Shown: positions 1-7,288, numbered from the stretch's first letter. The stretch: 17,766 nt of DNA from Pseudomonadota bacterium (GCA_005776735.1 SXOM01000081.1:1-17766), one strand, 5' to 3'. Notes: generated by a model not told the origin, from the letters alone. Translations and numbers: made by a program.

Positions 1-39
1 CCCAAACCAAGCGCTCTAGCCAGGCTGAGCTACACCCCG
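1..39 (-). tRNA. tRNA-Pro (anticodon UGG), 5' part, cut by the window start
   Basis: Read on the minus strand from position 39, the bases form the 5' half of a tRNA. There is a 7-base acceptor strand CGGGGTG, then TA, a D-arm with paired GCTC and GAGC stems around an AGCCTGGCTA loop, and anticodon stem CTTGG. The loop begins TT, then TGG, then G. This is the expected layout for tRNA-Pro(UGG), and CGGGG is the usual start of bacterial tRNA-Pro. The anticodon 3' stem, T-arm and acceptor 3' strand lie outside the window, so the fold is only half checked. A matching promoter lies immediately upstream. Confidence 0.9.
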
Positions 40-49
40 TTCGGCCGCG

Positions 50-78
50 CATATATGCGCCGGGGCGCGTCCCGTCAA
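50..78 (-). promoter_or_regulatory. Sigma-70-type promoter of the tRNA-Pro gene
   Basis: On the minus strand a -35 box TTGACG (73-78) is separated by exactly 17 bases from a -10 box TATATG (50-55). The start would fall about 5 bases before the tRNA 5' end at 39. The -10 box sits inside a perfect 14-base palindrome, GCGCATATATGCGC (47-60). This is an AT island in otherwise GC-rich DNA, as expected for a strong stable-RNA promoter. Confidence 0.6.
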
Positions 79-110
79 GCGGTCCTGGCGCCTCGCCGTC
101 ATGCCGCGCC

Positions 111-139
111 TTGACATCGGCCTGACATTGTGGTGTCGT
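111..139 (+). promoter_or_regulatory. Possible promoter of the flavoprotein gene
   Basis: A perfect -35 hexamer TTGACA (111-116) is followed after 17 bases by TGTCGT (134-139), a poor -10 box matching 3 of 6 positions. If used, the transcript would start near 146, almost on the ATG at 147. No Shine-Dalgarno sequence is visible there, so a leaderless message is possible. The weak -10 keeps confidence low. Confidence 0.3.
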
Positions 140-146
140 CGCCGCC

Positions 147-1631
147 ATGCTCGTCCTGTTCCTGGCCTGCACCGCCGGCTCCACGCCGGCCTCGTCCACC
201 CCGGACGCCGACACGGCTCCCGACACCGGCGCCGCCGAACGATTCGACGTGATCGTGGTGGGAAGCGGTCCCGCCGGCATCGCCGCGGCGTGGGCGGCCT
301 CGGAGGCGGGCGCAGAGGTGCTCCTGCTCGAGCGGGCCGACTTCGGCGGGCCCGGCCTGCGTCACGCCGGCCTCCTCTACGGCGCGGTCACGCCGTGGCA
401 CGAGGAGGCCGGCGTGGTCGACACCTTGGCAGCGGCAACGGCCGACTGGGCCGGCACCACGGGGGTCGATCCCGCCGACAACGGCGCCGCCGCCTACATC
501 GCCGCGAGCGCAGCGACCCTGGAGCGCGCGGCCGCGCACGGCCTGCCCCTCTTCCCGCCGACGCCGACCGACAACGACACCATCAACCGCCTCCACCCCG
601 TGGCCTGGCCCCCGGACGCCGACCGGTTCGCGACCCTCACCGCCGGACTCGACGCCGAGCTGCGCCTGGGCACCGAGGTGACGGGGCCGCTCCTCGAGGC
701 CGGGCGCGTCGTGGGCGTCACCGCGCGTACCGCGGGCGCCGCGGCCGACCACGAGCTGCGCGCGGGGGCGGTGATCCTCGCCACCGGCGGCTTCCTGCGT
801 CAGCTCGACGCGGTCGCCGAGGTGCGGCCCGACCTCGCCGCCCTCGACCTGCTCTTCGAGACGAGCCCCTACTCCGAAGGTCTGGCGCTCCCGTTCCTCG
901 TCCAAGTGGGCGCGGGCCGCGAGCAGCCTGAGCAGATCGGCACCTACTTCCACTCGGTGCGCGACCCCCGCTTCGAGGGCGCCGAGGCGCTCGTCCTCAA
1001 CCACACCGAAACGTTCATCCTGGTCGGCGGCGACGGCGTCCGCTTCGCCGACGACACCATGCTCGGCGACTACTCCACCGTGGCCGAAGCGCCGGCGGGC
1101 GACATCTGGCTGGTCACCGGCGGACAGGTCGCGACCGACCTGACCTTCTCGCCCCCCGGCTACAACCTCGCCGACCTCGCGGTTCCGGAGACCTACACCG
1201 TGGCCGACCTCGCGGCGTGGGGCTCGCCCGACGTCGCCCAGGCCGACGAGCTCACCGAGCTGGCCGAGCTGACCGGCCTCACCGCGCTGCCCGCCACGGT
1301 GGACGCGTTCAACCAGATGGCCGCCGACACCACCGTCGACGCGTTCGGTCGCCTCATCGAGCCGCGCGCCGCCCTCACCGGTCCGCCGTGGCTCGCGCTC
1401 CGGCTCCGGGCGGGGCTCGCCAAGAACTTCGGGGGCGTGCGGACCGACCTCGCGTCGCGGGTGCTCACCCCCCAGGGCGAGGCGGTGCCAGGGCTCTACG
1501 CGGCGGGCGAGGTGGCGGGCATGGTCCCCGGCGGCGGCTCAGGGGCCGGCTTCAACGGGAGCGCGTCGGCGTGCTGGTACGGCGGCTTCGTGGCCGGGGA
1601 GACCGCCGCGGCCGAAGCGCCCGCCGAGTAG
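147..1631 (+). CDS. FAD-dependent oxidoreductase, fumarate-reductase/KstD-like flavoprotein with lipoprotein-like N-terminus
   Basis: This 494-residue protein belongs to the FAD_binding_2 group (fumarate reductase flavoprotein, 3-ketosteroid dehydrogenase and relatives). A Rossmann dinucleotide motif VGSGPAGIAAAWAA begins near residue 38, and an acidic LLLERAD strand follows. A central ATGGF lies at 212-216. The C-terminal FAD signature GLYAAGEVAG (449-458) is followed by a Gly-rich GGGSGAGFNGS loop. The FGGVRTD segment before it matches the substrate-domain junction of these enzymes. The N-terminus MLVLFLAC followed by a Ser/Thr/Pro/Asp-rich linker looks like a lipoprotein leader, but it is only seven residues long and has no basic residue or twin arginine. 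An in-frame stop at 123 leaves no other standard start. The substrate cannot be told from sequence. The next gene follows after 25 bases on the same strand, so the two are probably co-transcribed. Confidence 0.88.
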   Translation: MLVLFLACTAGSTPASSTPDADTAPDTGAAERFDVIVVGSGPAGIAAAWAASEAGAEVLLLERADFGGPGLRHAGLLYGAVTPWHEEAGVVDTLAAATADWAGTTGVDPADNGAAAYIAASAATLERAAAHGLPLFPPTPTDNDTINRLHPVAWPPDADRFATLTAGLDAELRLGTEVTGPLLEAGRVVGVTARTAGAAADHELRAGAVILATGGFLRQLDAVAEVRPDLAALDLLFETSPYSEGLALPFLVQVGAGREQPEQIGTYFHSVRDPRFEGAEALVLNHTETFILVGGDGVRFADDTMLGDYSTVAEAPAGDIWLVTGGQVATDLTFSPPGYNLADLAVPETYTVADLAAWGSPDVAQADELTELAELTGLTALPATVDAFNQMAADTTVDAFGRLIEPRAALTGPPWLALRLRAGLAKNFGGVRTDLASRVLTPQGEAVPGLYAAGEVAGMVPGGGSGAGFNGSASACWYGGFVAGETAAAEAPAE

Positions 1632-1657
1632 CGCGCCCCGCGCGTTATCGGGGCGCG
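1632..1657 (+). other. Perfect hairpin filling the gap and covering the next start codon
   Basis: CGCGCCCCG (1632-1640) pairs perfectly with CGGGGCGCG (1649-1657) around an 8-base loop CGCGTTAT. The stem starts directly after the flavoprotein stop codon and its last base is the G of the GTG start of the next gene. It has no T-tract, so it is not a classical terminator. In the mRNA it would hide the start codon. Confidence 0.5.
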
Positions 1658-2265
1658 TGGAGCGACTCCCCCCGAGCTTCGTCGACGCCCTGGAGCGGGC
1701 CCTGGTCTTCGGGCTCTACGGGTGGCTGGTGTGGCGCATCCTCGACGGGCACGGCCTCGAGTTCGGCAAGTTCCAGCTCGTCAGCGAGGGCATGATCGTC
1801 CTGTTCCTGCTCGTTCGCCGGCCCGCCCGCGCCATCAGCGTGCGCCCGGGCGACTGGGCCTTGGCCTTCGCCGCCACGACTGCACCGCTCCTGGTCACCG
1901 GCGGCCTCGGCGAAACGCACCTCCCCACGCGGGTGGTCACGCTCTTGTGGTTGGCGGGCTTCGTGGTCCAGGTCGGCGCCAAGGTGTGGCTCGGGCGCAA
2001 CTTCGGCCTCGTCGCCGCGCGCCGGGAGCTGGTCCTCGGCGGACCGTACCGCTTCGTCCGACACCCGATGTACGCGGGCTACCTGCTCACGCACCTCGCG
2101 GTCCTCGGAATGAACCCCGATCCCCTGAACTTCGCCTTCTACGCGGTGAGCTGGGCGTGCCAGGTGCCGCGCCTGTTGGCCGAGGAGCGCCTGCTCGGGG
2201 AGGACTCGACCTACGCCGCGTACATGGCGGACGTGCGGTGGCGGCTGTTGCCCGGGGTGTGGTAG
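1657..2265 (+). CDS. Isoprenylcysteine carboxyl methyltransferase (ICMT/PEMT-like) family membrane protein
   Basis: This is a 202-residue integral membrane protein starting at GTG, with about five hydrophobic segments (roughly 14-30, 42-58, 66-84, 92-110 and 138-168). The family signature is clear: GPYRFVRHPMYAGYLL at 129-144, then AEERLL (175-180), YAAY (186-189) and VRWRLLPGVW at the C-terminus. In ICMT and phospholipid-methyltransferase proteins this region forms the S-adenosylmethionine site at the membrane face. Bacterial members are widespread and their substrates mostly unknown, so protein prenylcysteine should not be assumed. Other start codons lie inside or after the first membrane segment, which supports the GTG at 1657. 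No good Shine-Dalgarno precedes it, and the start lies in a strong hairpin, so translation may depend on coupling to the flavoprotein gene. Confidence 0.85.
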   Translation: MERLPPSFVDALERALVFGLYGWLVWRILDGHGLEFGKFQLVSEGMIVLFLLVRRPARAISVRPGDWALAFAATTAPLLVTGGLGETHLPTRVVTLLWLAGFVVQVGAKVWLGRNFGLVAARRELVLGGPYRFVRHPMYAGYLLTHLAVLGMNPDPLNFAFYAVSWACQVPRLLAEERLLGEDSTYAAYMADVRWRLLPGVW

Positions 2266-2339
2266 CGGCCCGCACCGCGCGCGCCGCCCGCCCGCTCCGA
2301 TCGAGGCCCGGCCTGTCGCGGGGCGGCGCCCACCGGGGG

Positions 2340-2861
2340 CTACGGCCCGAGGACCATCAACAGCGCCACGAGCGTCTTTGCGTCACGAACCTCGCCCGCG
2401 TGGATCATCGCACGAACCTGGGCCGGCGCGAACCGATGAAGCTCGATGACCTCGTCGTCCTCGGGGCGCGCGGGGACCGGCACGAGGCCTTCCGCGACGT
2501 ACAGGTGGATGACCTCGTCGGTGAAACCCGGCGTGGTGAAGATCGACGTCAAATGCCGCACCTCGCCCGCCCGCAGCCCCGCCTCCTCCTCCAGTTCGCG
2601 CCGTGCGCACGGCTCGGGAAGCTCCCCCGGCTCCAGTTTCCCTGCCGGAATCTCCCAGATCATGCCGCCCGCCGCGTGCCGGTGCTGGCGGATCAGCGTG
2701 ACACTGCCGTCGTCATGGAGCGGCACGACCGCCGCCGCGCCCGGGTGCCGCAACACCTCGAGGGTGACCGTGCGGCCGTTGGGCAGCGTGACCGTGTCCA
2801 GCCCGAACTCGCCCACCCGCCCGCGGTGGACGACCTTCCGCTGTCCCAAGTCAGCCGCCAA
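2340..2861 (-). CDS. NUDIX hydrolase, ADP-ribose pyrophosphatase-like
   Basis: This protein of up to 173 residues carries a complete Nudix box at 74-96: G74, E80, then REL at 88-90, E92, E93 and GL at 95-96, fitting Gx5Ex7REUxEExGU. The REL-EE glutamates bind the catalytic Mg2+. The flanking sequence resembles the ADP-ribose/sugar-nucleotide pyrophosphatase group: VTLIRQHRHAAGGMIWEIPAG before the box and FTTPGFTDEVIHLYVAEGL after it. The likely role is cleavage of ADP-ribose or related nucleotide diphosphates in the cytoplasm, but the substrate is inferred. The start is uncertain. TTG at 2861 overlaps the upstream lipoprotein gene by 11 bases without a visible Shine-Dalgarno. TTG at 2849 or GTG at 2816 would still keep the Nudix domain. 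The overlap suggests one transcript with the lipoprotein gene. Confidence 0.87.
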   Translation of the reverse strand: MAADLGQRKVVHRGRVGEFGLDTVTLPNGRTVTLEVLRHPGAAAVVPLHDDGSVTLIRQHRHAAGGMIWEIPAGKLEPGELPEPCARRELEEEAGLRAGEVRHLTSIFTTPGFTDEVIHLYVAEGLVPVPARPEDDEVIELHRFAPAQVRAMIHAGEVRDAKTLVALLMVLGP

Positions 2862-3402
2862 ACTGCATATAGCCGTTGACCGCGACCGGGATGCCGTAGA
2901 CCGAGATCTCGTAGTCGAACTCGAGCGTGGCGCCGTCGAAGCCCGTGGCCGAGTCGGTGCCCGACTCCTCGAGGGTGCCTTCGTCCTCGGTGTAGAAGTA
3001 GGCGGCCACGCCGGCGTCGGTGACCAGGAGCGCGCGGTAGGTGGTGCCCAAGGGCAGGTAGCCGTCGCACACCGACTCTTCGGCCGGCTCGTTCTCGTAG
3101 AAGTGGGAGCAGAGCGGGCAGAGCGTCGTGAGCTGCTCGTACTCGGAGCCCTCGGTGAGCTCGACGCCGGCGTCGTCGCTGCTCTCTTCGCAGGAGTAGC
3201 CCCACGTCTCGCCCTTGAAGGTGCGCTCGCCGACGTAGCCGGTCCAGTCGACCTCTTGCCAGGGGTCGGTGTCGGTGTCCATGTCGGTGTCCGAGTCGGG
3301 GTCGGTGTCGGTGTCGGTGTCGGTGTCTGCGGGCTCGCCGGTGTCGTCGCCGCCGATGGTCTTGGAGTCCTGGCACGCCAGGAAAAGGAGGCTGAGCAGC
3401 AT
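2851..3402 (-). CDS. Small lipoprotein with Asp-Thr-rich linker, function unknown
   Basis: This is a 183-residue predicted lipoprotein. The ATG at 3402 is chosen because it gives the leader MLLSLLFLAC with lipobox Cys10 and is preceded by AGGA at a usable distance. An upstream in-frame start at 3450 would add 16 residues before the leader. Residues 20-47 are a low-complexity Asp-Thr linker, typical of myxobacterial surface proteins and likely to hold the domain away from the membrane. The remaining 135 or so residues have five scattered cysteines, including a CPLC pair at 95-98, and beta-rich segments such as TYRALLVTDAGVAAYFY. I do not recognise the domain. It shares a divergent 106-base upstream region with the GH25 muramidase gene. 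Confidence 0.8.
   Translation of the reverse strand: MLLSLLFLACQDSKTIGGDDTGEPADTDTDTDTDPDSDTDMDTDTDPWQEVDWTGYVGERTFKGETWGYSCEESSDDAGVELTEGSEYEQLTTLCPLCSHFYENEPAEESVCDGYLPLGTTYRALLVTDAGVAAYFYTEDEGTLEESGTDSATGFDGATLEFDYEISVYGIPVAVNGYMQFGG
3265..3327. repeat. GTCGGT-type hexamer microsatellite encoding the Asp-Thr linker
   Basis: Imperfect tandem copies of the hexamer GTCGGT (plus strand) fill this stretch, with four uninterrupted copies at the right end. Read on the minus strand they encode alternating Asp and Thr in the lipoprotein linker. Hexamer gain or loss would lengthen or shorten the linker by two residues without a frameshift. Confidence 0.85.
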
Positions 3403-3508
3403 GGAGATCCTCGCGGCTGCCAGTCTTTCTGAGCGGCGGGAATTCCGCAAGTGTGGACCGGCGGCTTTTCACGGACCGCTGACCCCGGTAGAAGCCCCGC
3501 GGTTCGCC

Positions 3509-4903
3509 ATGCTCTTCGCGTTCTTCGCCTGCACCTCCCCCGAGCCGCGGCCGCTCGCCGGCGTCGAGCGGGCCATGTACCGCAACGTGTGCGAAGGTCC
3601 CGACGTGGTCGAAGGCATCGACGTCTCGTACTGGCAAGGCACCATCGATTGGGACGCCGTGGCCGGCGACGGCGTCGAGTTCGCGATCATGCGCGTCTCG
3701 CACGGCCTCGGCACCTACGACACGCAGTTCACCCGCAACTGGTCGGAGTCCAAGCGGGTGGGGGTGCGCCGGGGGGTGTACCAGTACTTCGACGGCAACG
3801 ACGACCCCACCGAGCAGGCGCGCATGCTGCTGGACGAGATGGGCCCCCTCGAGGACGGCGACCTCCCGCCCACCCTCGACGTCGAGCAGGGCGACAACGA
3901 GGACGTCTCCACCGACCAGATGGTGGCGAACATCCAGACGTGGATGGACGTGGTGGAGAGCGAGCTCGGCGTGGTCCCGATGATCTACGCCGGCGCCTAC
4001 GGCTGGACCTACCTCACCGACGACGCCGACTACTCCCGACACCCGCTGTGGACCGCAAATTGGGTCGACTCGTGTCCGCTGGTCCCCGAGCCGTGGAGCG
4101 AGTGGACGTTCTGGCAATACAGCGCCACCGGCAGCGTCGCGGGCATCAACGCCGACGTCGACCGCGATCGGTTCGACGGCGACGACGCCGCGCTCGAAGC
4201 CTTCGCGTGGCACCCGACCGAAGCCTGCTCGGGGAGCTGCGCGATCGCGGCCGAGGGGGAGTCGGTGGTCGAAGAGGACGACGCGTGCGCCTGCCCCGAG
4301 GGCCAGATGTCGGCGATCGACGGCCACGGCGGTCACGCGTACACCACCCCGGTCGACGACGGCGGCGACGACGCCCTGACCTGGCCCCTGTCCTTCGAGC
4401 GGGCCGGCACCTACGACGTGTGGGTGTGGGTGCCCACGCTCGAGGGGCCCACGGCGGGCGCCGTCTACACCGTCGCGCACGAGGGCGGCGTGGACACCGT
4501 CACCGTCGACCAGGCGGCGGCGCACGAGTGGTCGCTCCTCGGCAGCTTCACGTTCGGGGCGTCGGGCAGCCAGGAGGTGCGGGTCTCCGACCTGGCCGAC
4601 GACGACGACAACCTCGGAACGACCGTCGGCATCGACGCCCTGCGCCTGGTCCCCATCGCCACCGACTGCGAGTGCGAAGACGGCGAAGCGCAGGACCAGG
4701 CCTGCTCCGACGACGGCGTGCGCACCCGCGACTGCGAAGCGTGCGTGTGGACCGACTGGAGCGAATGTCGCGGCGCCGCGCAGATCGTGGAGCCGGAGGG
4801 GTGTGCGTGCGGCAGCGCCGGTGCCGGGGGCGCAGCGTGGGGGGTCGTGGCGGCGGGGGTCTTGGGCGCCAGCCGGCGCCGGCGCTCCGACCGACGGCCG
4901 TAG
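3509..4903 (+). CDS. GH25 muramidase with golvesin-like domain and MYXO-CTERM tail
   Basis: This 464-residue exported protein is a likely peptidoglycan hydrolase. Residues 35-224 are a glycoside hydrolase family 25 domain: EGIDVSYWQGTIDW at the start (Asp38), the active-site strand LDVEQGD (Asp124, Glu126) and FWQYSATGSVAGINADVDRD near its end. Residues 260-383 resemble the golvesin/Xly C-terminal domain (YDVWVWVP, then YTVAHEGGVDTVTVDQ and GIDALRLVP). A Cys-rich segment with CVWTDWSEC follows. The C-terminus has Cys432 and Cys434, a hydrophobic stretch and an Arg cluster (ASRRRRSDRR), matching the MYXO-CTERM signal handled by myxosortases. The start at 3509 gives a short leader MLFAFFAC. The open frame runs further upstream but shows no signal peptide there. 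A role in remodelling the cell's own wall or lysing prey is inferred. Confidence 0.9.
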   Translation: MLFAFFACTSPEPRPLAGVERAMYRNVCEGPDVVEGIDVSYWQGTIDWDAVAGDGVEFAIMRVSHGLGTYDTQFTRNWSESKRVGVRRGVYQYFDGNDDPTEQARMLLDEMGPLEDGDLPPTLDVEQGDNEDVSTDQMVANIQTWMDVVESELGVVPMIYAGAYGWTYLTDDADYSRHPLWTANWVDSCPLVPEPWSEWTFWQYSATGSVAGINADVDRDRFDGDDAALEAFAWHPTEACSGSCAIAAEGESVVEEDDACACPEGQMSAIDGHGGHAYTTPVDDGGDDALTWPLSFERAGTYDVWVWVPTLEGPTAGAVYTVAHEGGVDTVTVDQAAAHEWSLLGSFTFGASGSQEVRVSDLADDDDNLGTTVGIDALRLVPIATDCECEDGEAQDQACSDDGVRTRDCEACVWTDWSECRGAAQIVEPEGCACGSAGAGGAAWGVVAAGVLGASRRRRSDRRP

Positions 4904-4948
4904 GCGCAACGATCGTCACCGCACCCGGGCGGGGCCCCGGGGTGGCCG

Positions 4949-5545
4949 CTACCCGACCGGCCGCGTGGTCACCGCGTCGGGTTCGGCGTCTGCCACCTCG
5001 AACCACGCGGTGAGCGCGGGGCGACCCTCGCGCCACCCGGGCCCGAGCCGGAACTCGAGGTAGCCGAGGGCGCTGAGGATCGCCGCGTCGGCGTAGCTCC
5101 ACGCCGGGAGGAACGAACCGCCCGGCGGGGGCGCGCTCGCTTCGATGGTGTCGAGGATGCGGGCGCTGATCCGGGTCGCCTTGTCGACGGCGGCGCTGTC
5201 GCCCTTCTGGCGGCCGAACCACACGGCGATCGCCTGGTCGGCGAGGCTGTCGCCGAGCTCCTCGAGCTCACGCAGGGCCAGGCGCGCCTCCCACCCTTGG
5301 GGGCGGAGCGGCACCGCTTCGTACCGGTCCTCCAGGTACTCGCAGATCACGGTGGAGTCGCACACGACCGTGCCGTCCTCGTCGACGAGCACCGGGACCT
5401 TCCCGAGCGGCGAGAGCGCCACGAACTCGGGCGAGCGCACCGCGAGATCGACGAGCTCGAGCGTGACCGGCAGGTGCTTGCGCAGGCAGGCGAGCCACAC
5501 CTTCCGCGCATACGGGGAGCGGCGGGTCAAGAACAGGCGACGCAT
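4949..5545 (-). CDS. Glutathione S-transferase family protein
   Basis: This is a 198-residue cytoplasmic GST-fold protein. The N-terminal thioredoxin-like half (1-78) has SPYARKVWLAC at 10-20, where the catalytic Ser/Cys/Tyr normally lies. It also has SPLGKVPVLVDEDG with the conserved cis-proline at 51, and the glutathione gamma-glutamyl site CDSTVICEYLEDRY with Asp63-Ser64. The C-terminal half is helical, and SYADAAILSALGYLEFRLG matches the usual capping motif region. Ser10 is the best candidate active-site residue. The substrate is unknown; detoxification or stress roles are typical of the family. The ATG at 5545 lies 21 bases after the stop of the M28 peptidase gene on the same strand, so the two probably share a transcript, though no functional link is evident. 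Confidence 0.9.
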   Translation of the reverse strand: MRRLFLTRRSPYARKVWLACLRKHLPVTLELVDLAVRSPEFVALSPLGKVPVLVDEDGTVVCDSTVICEYLEDRYEAVPLRPQGWEARLALRELEELGDSLADQAIAVWFGRQKGDSAAVDKATRISARILDTIEASAPPPGGSFLPAWSYADAAILSALGYLEFRLGPGWREGRPALTAWFEVADAEPDAVTTRPVG

Positions 5546-5566
5546 GGGCCCTCGAGGTCCACGCGA

Positions 5567-6586
5567 CTAACGCGGCGACGCCCCGCGGACGCCGAGCACC
5601 GACTCCATCCCGTCGACCACCGCCGCGACCCGCACCGCATCGACCCGATCGGGCAGGTCGGTCGGCTCGTGGTAGTGCGGATTTCGCAGCGGCGGCATGT
5701 CGGTGACCATGACCGCCGATTGCCCGGTGCGCCAGTACTCGGCGTGGTCCGACCAATCCACCCCTTCCAGGCTCCCGGGAACCGACGCGCCCGCGGCGGG
5801 AAGGGTGCTCCCGGCCCGGAAGTGGCGCAAACCGGTCTGGACCTGCTCCCACGAGGCGGGGTTGCCCACGAACATCAGGAAGTCGGCGGTGCCGGGCATG
5901 AACAGGCCGAAGCCCGGGGGCCACGCCTGCGAGCCGGCCGCTTCGTCGTAGTAGCCGACCGATTCGAGCACCCAGACCGCGGCGAACTCCTCACCGGCGG
6001 CCTTGGCCGCCTGGGCGTGCACGCGGCTGCCCATCTTCGCGGTCTGGAAATAGGGTGGCTCCTCGTTGCCGTAGACCAGGACACGCACCTCGCGGCCGCC
6101 GGCGCCGAGGCGCGGGTTGCGCGCGAGCTCCAAGAGCGCCGCGACGCCGGAGGCGTTGTCGTCGGCGCCGGGGGTGCCCTCGGCGGTGTCCAGGTGCGCC
6201 CCGACGAGCACGATGGGGCGGTCGGGCTTGGCGTCGACGGGAACCCGTGTGGCGACGAGGTTGTGGGCCACGCCGTCGATGTCCTGGCGGACGACCGACC
6301 ACCCGGCCGTCACGAGCTCGGCCTCGGCCCAGGCCTCGGCGGCGGCGAGGGCCGACGGCGCCTGGTGATTGCGCTCCCCGATGGTCACCGCCAGGTGCGT
6401 GATGTCGGCCCGGACGCGCGCCACGCGCGCCTCGGACGGGGCCTCGGTGCCCTCCGCGCGCGGGGGCACGTGCAGCGTGATGCGCGCCGGGCTCGCCAAC
6501 GCCGACCCACAGATGAAGACGACGATGCCGACGCCGACGAGCAGCGTGCGGCGCATGGAGGGGCTGATGGAGGCGGCGCGGGTCAC
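5567..6586 (-). CDS. M28 family zinc aminopeptidase, membrane-anchored or exported
   Basis: This is a 339-residue metallopeptidase of family M28. The co-catalytic zinc ligands are visible: His131 in VGAHLDT with Asp133, Asp142 in GADDNASGV, Glu175-Glu176 in YGNEEPPYF, a likely acidic ligand in VLESVGYYDE, and the late histidines in NPHYHEPTD (304-306). An N-terminal hydrophobic segment near 13-32, preceded by RR, points to a signal peptide or anchor, so the enzyme probably acts in the periplasm or outside. Two starts are possible: GTG at 6586, or ATG at 6556, which begins MRRTLLVGVG and gives a more normal signal peptide. M28 enzymes trim N-terminal residues or cyclise peptides; the substrate here is unknown. 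The upstream gap to the divergent oxygenase gene is 72 bases. Confidence 0.9.
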   Translation of the reverse strand: MTRAASISPSMRRTLLVGVGIVVFICGSALASPARITLHVPPRAEGTEAPSEARVARVRADITHLAVTIGERNHQAPSALAAAEAWAEAELVTAGWSVVRQDIDGVAHNLVATRVPVDAKPDRPIVLVGAHLDTAEGTPGADDNASGVAALLELARNPRLGAGGREVRVLVYGNEEPPYFQTAKMGSRVHAQAAKAAGEEFAAVWVLESVGYYDEAAGSQAWPPGFGLFMPGTADFLMFVGNPASWEQVQTGLRHFRAGSTLPAAGASVPGSLEGVDWSDHAEYWRTGQSAVMVTDMPPLRNPHYHEPTDLPDRVDAVRVAAVVDGMESVLGVRGASPR

Positions 6587-6658
6587 CCCTCAATTGTAGC
6601 GAGTCCGGGCGCGTGGTTCCCGGTCCGGGCGACGATACGTGATCTTCGGGAGCGTCCG

Positions 6659-7288
6659 ATGAGCCAACCCGACCCGTTCAGTCCGATCCAGCTGTTCTCG
6701 AGCCCGATCTTCCCCACGCAGATCTCGGGCTTCGAGGAGCATCAGGCGGCCCTGGTGGCGCACATCCTCGACCACAAGTCGCGGCAACGCGGCGTGATGC
6801 GCTCCAACCGCAACGCGTGGCACTCCGGCGAGGAGTTCGCGCTCGAGCCGAACGAGCACGTGGCGTGGGTGCTCAAGCGCGTCTTGAAGTTCGCGCACCT
6901 CGCGCTCGGCAAGTACTACCACGGGTGGCAGGGGCTCGAGCTCAGCCTCGGCGGGGCCTGGGCCAACGTACTCGGCCCCAACGGGTGGAACGCGCCGCAT
7001 CACCACTTCCCGCTGCACTGGTCGGGCGTCTTCTACGTCCAGGTGGGCAGCATGGCCCACAACCCGCCCGGCGACCCCTCGGGCCACATCGAGTTCCTCA
7101 ACCCGACGCCGTGGATGAGCCCGATGGGCCAGGGCGGCAACTTCGTCATCGCGCCGAAGGACGGCATGACGGTCCTCTTCCCGTCGTCGCTCTACCACTT
7201 CGTCCACCCGCACACCTCCGAGGAGGAGCGCATCTCGATCGCGTACAACCTCGCCCTGCACCCGAAGGGGCGCAAGCCGTTCACCTAA
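6659..7288 (+). CDS. Putative 2OG-Fe(II) oxygenase, TIGR02466-like
   Basis: This is a 209-residue soluble protein with the pattern of the small 2OG-Fe(II) oxygenase family 5. Features include IQLFSSPIFPTQI at the N-terminus, then NAPHHHFPLHWSGVFYVQVG (112-131). There, two of the histidines (probably 114 and 116) are candidate iron ligands. It ends with MTVLFPSSLYHFVHPH (170-185) supplying the distal histidine and EERISIAYNL, whose Arg191 would bind 2-oxoglutarate. The exact ligand set is inferred. The ATG at 6659 is chosen because GGGAG (6648-6652) lies at a good distance; the longer open frame upstream overlaps the peptidase gene and is a shadow. The substrate is unknown, and members of this family are often encoded near phage or secondary-metabolism genes, which is not the case here. 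Confidence 0.85.
   Translation: MSQPDPFSPIQLFSSPIFPTQISGFEEHQAALVAHILDHKSRQRGVMRSNRNAWHSGEEFALEPNEHVAWVLKRVLKFAHLALGKYYHGWQGLELSLGGAWANVLGPNGWNAPHHHFPLHWSGVFYVQVGSMAHNPPGDPSGHIEFLNPTPWMSPMGQGGNFVIAPKDGMTVLFPSSLYHFVHPHTSEEERISIAYNLALHPKGRKPFT

Noticed and set aside
2266..2339. GC-rich inverted repeat between the convergent ICMT and NUDIX genes as a terminator
   Set aside because: GCCGCCC and GGGCGGC-type arms are present but far apart, mismatched and without any T-tract on either strand.
3436..3447. GGAATTCC palindrome between the lipoprotein and GH25 genes as an operator
   Set aside because: Only 8 bases are symmetrical and no second copy is seen; this is expected by chance.
3269..3508. Upstream extension of the GH25 reading frame starting in the GTCGGT repeat
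   Set aside because: The extra 80 residues are the opposite-strand reading of the Asp-Thr linker and leader of the lipoprotein gene, with no signal peptide. The ATG at 3509 fits far better.
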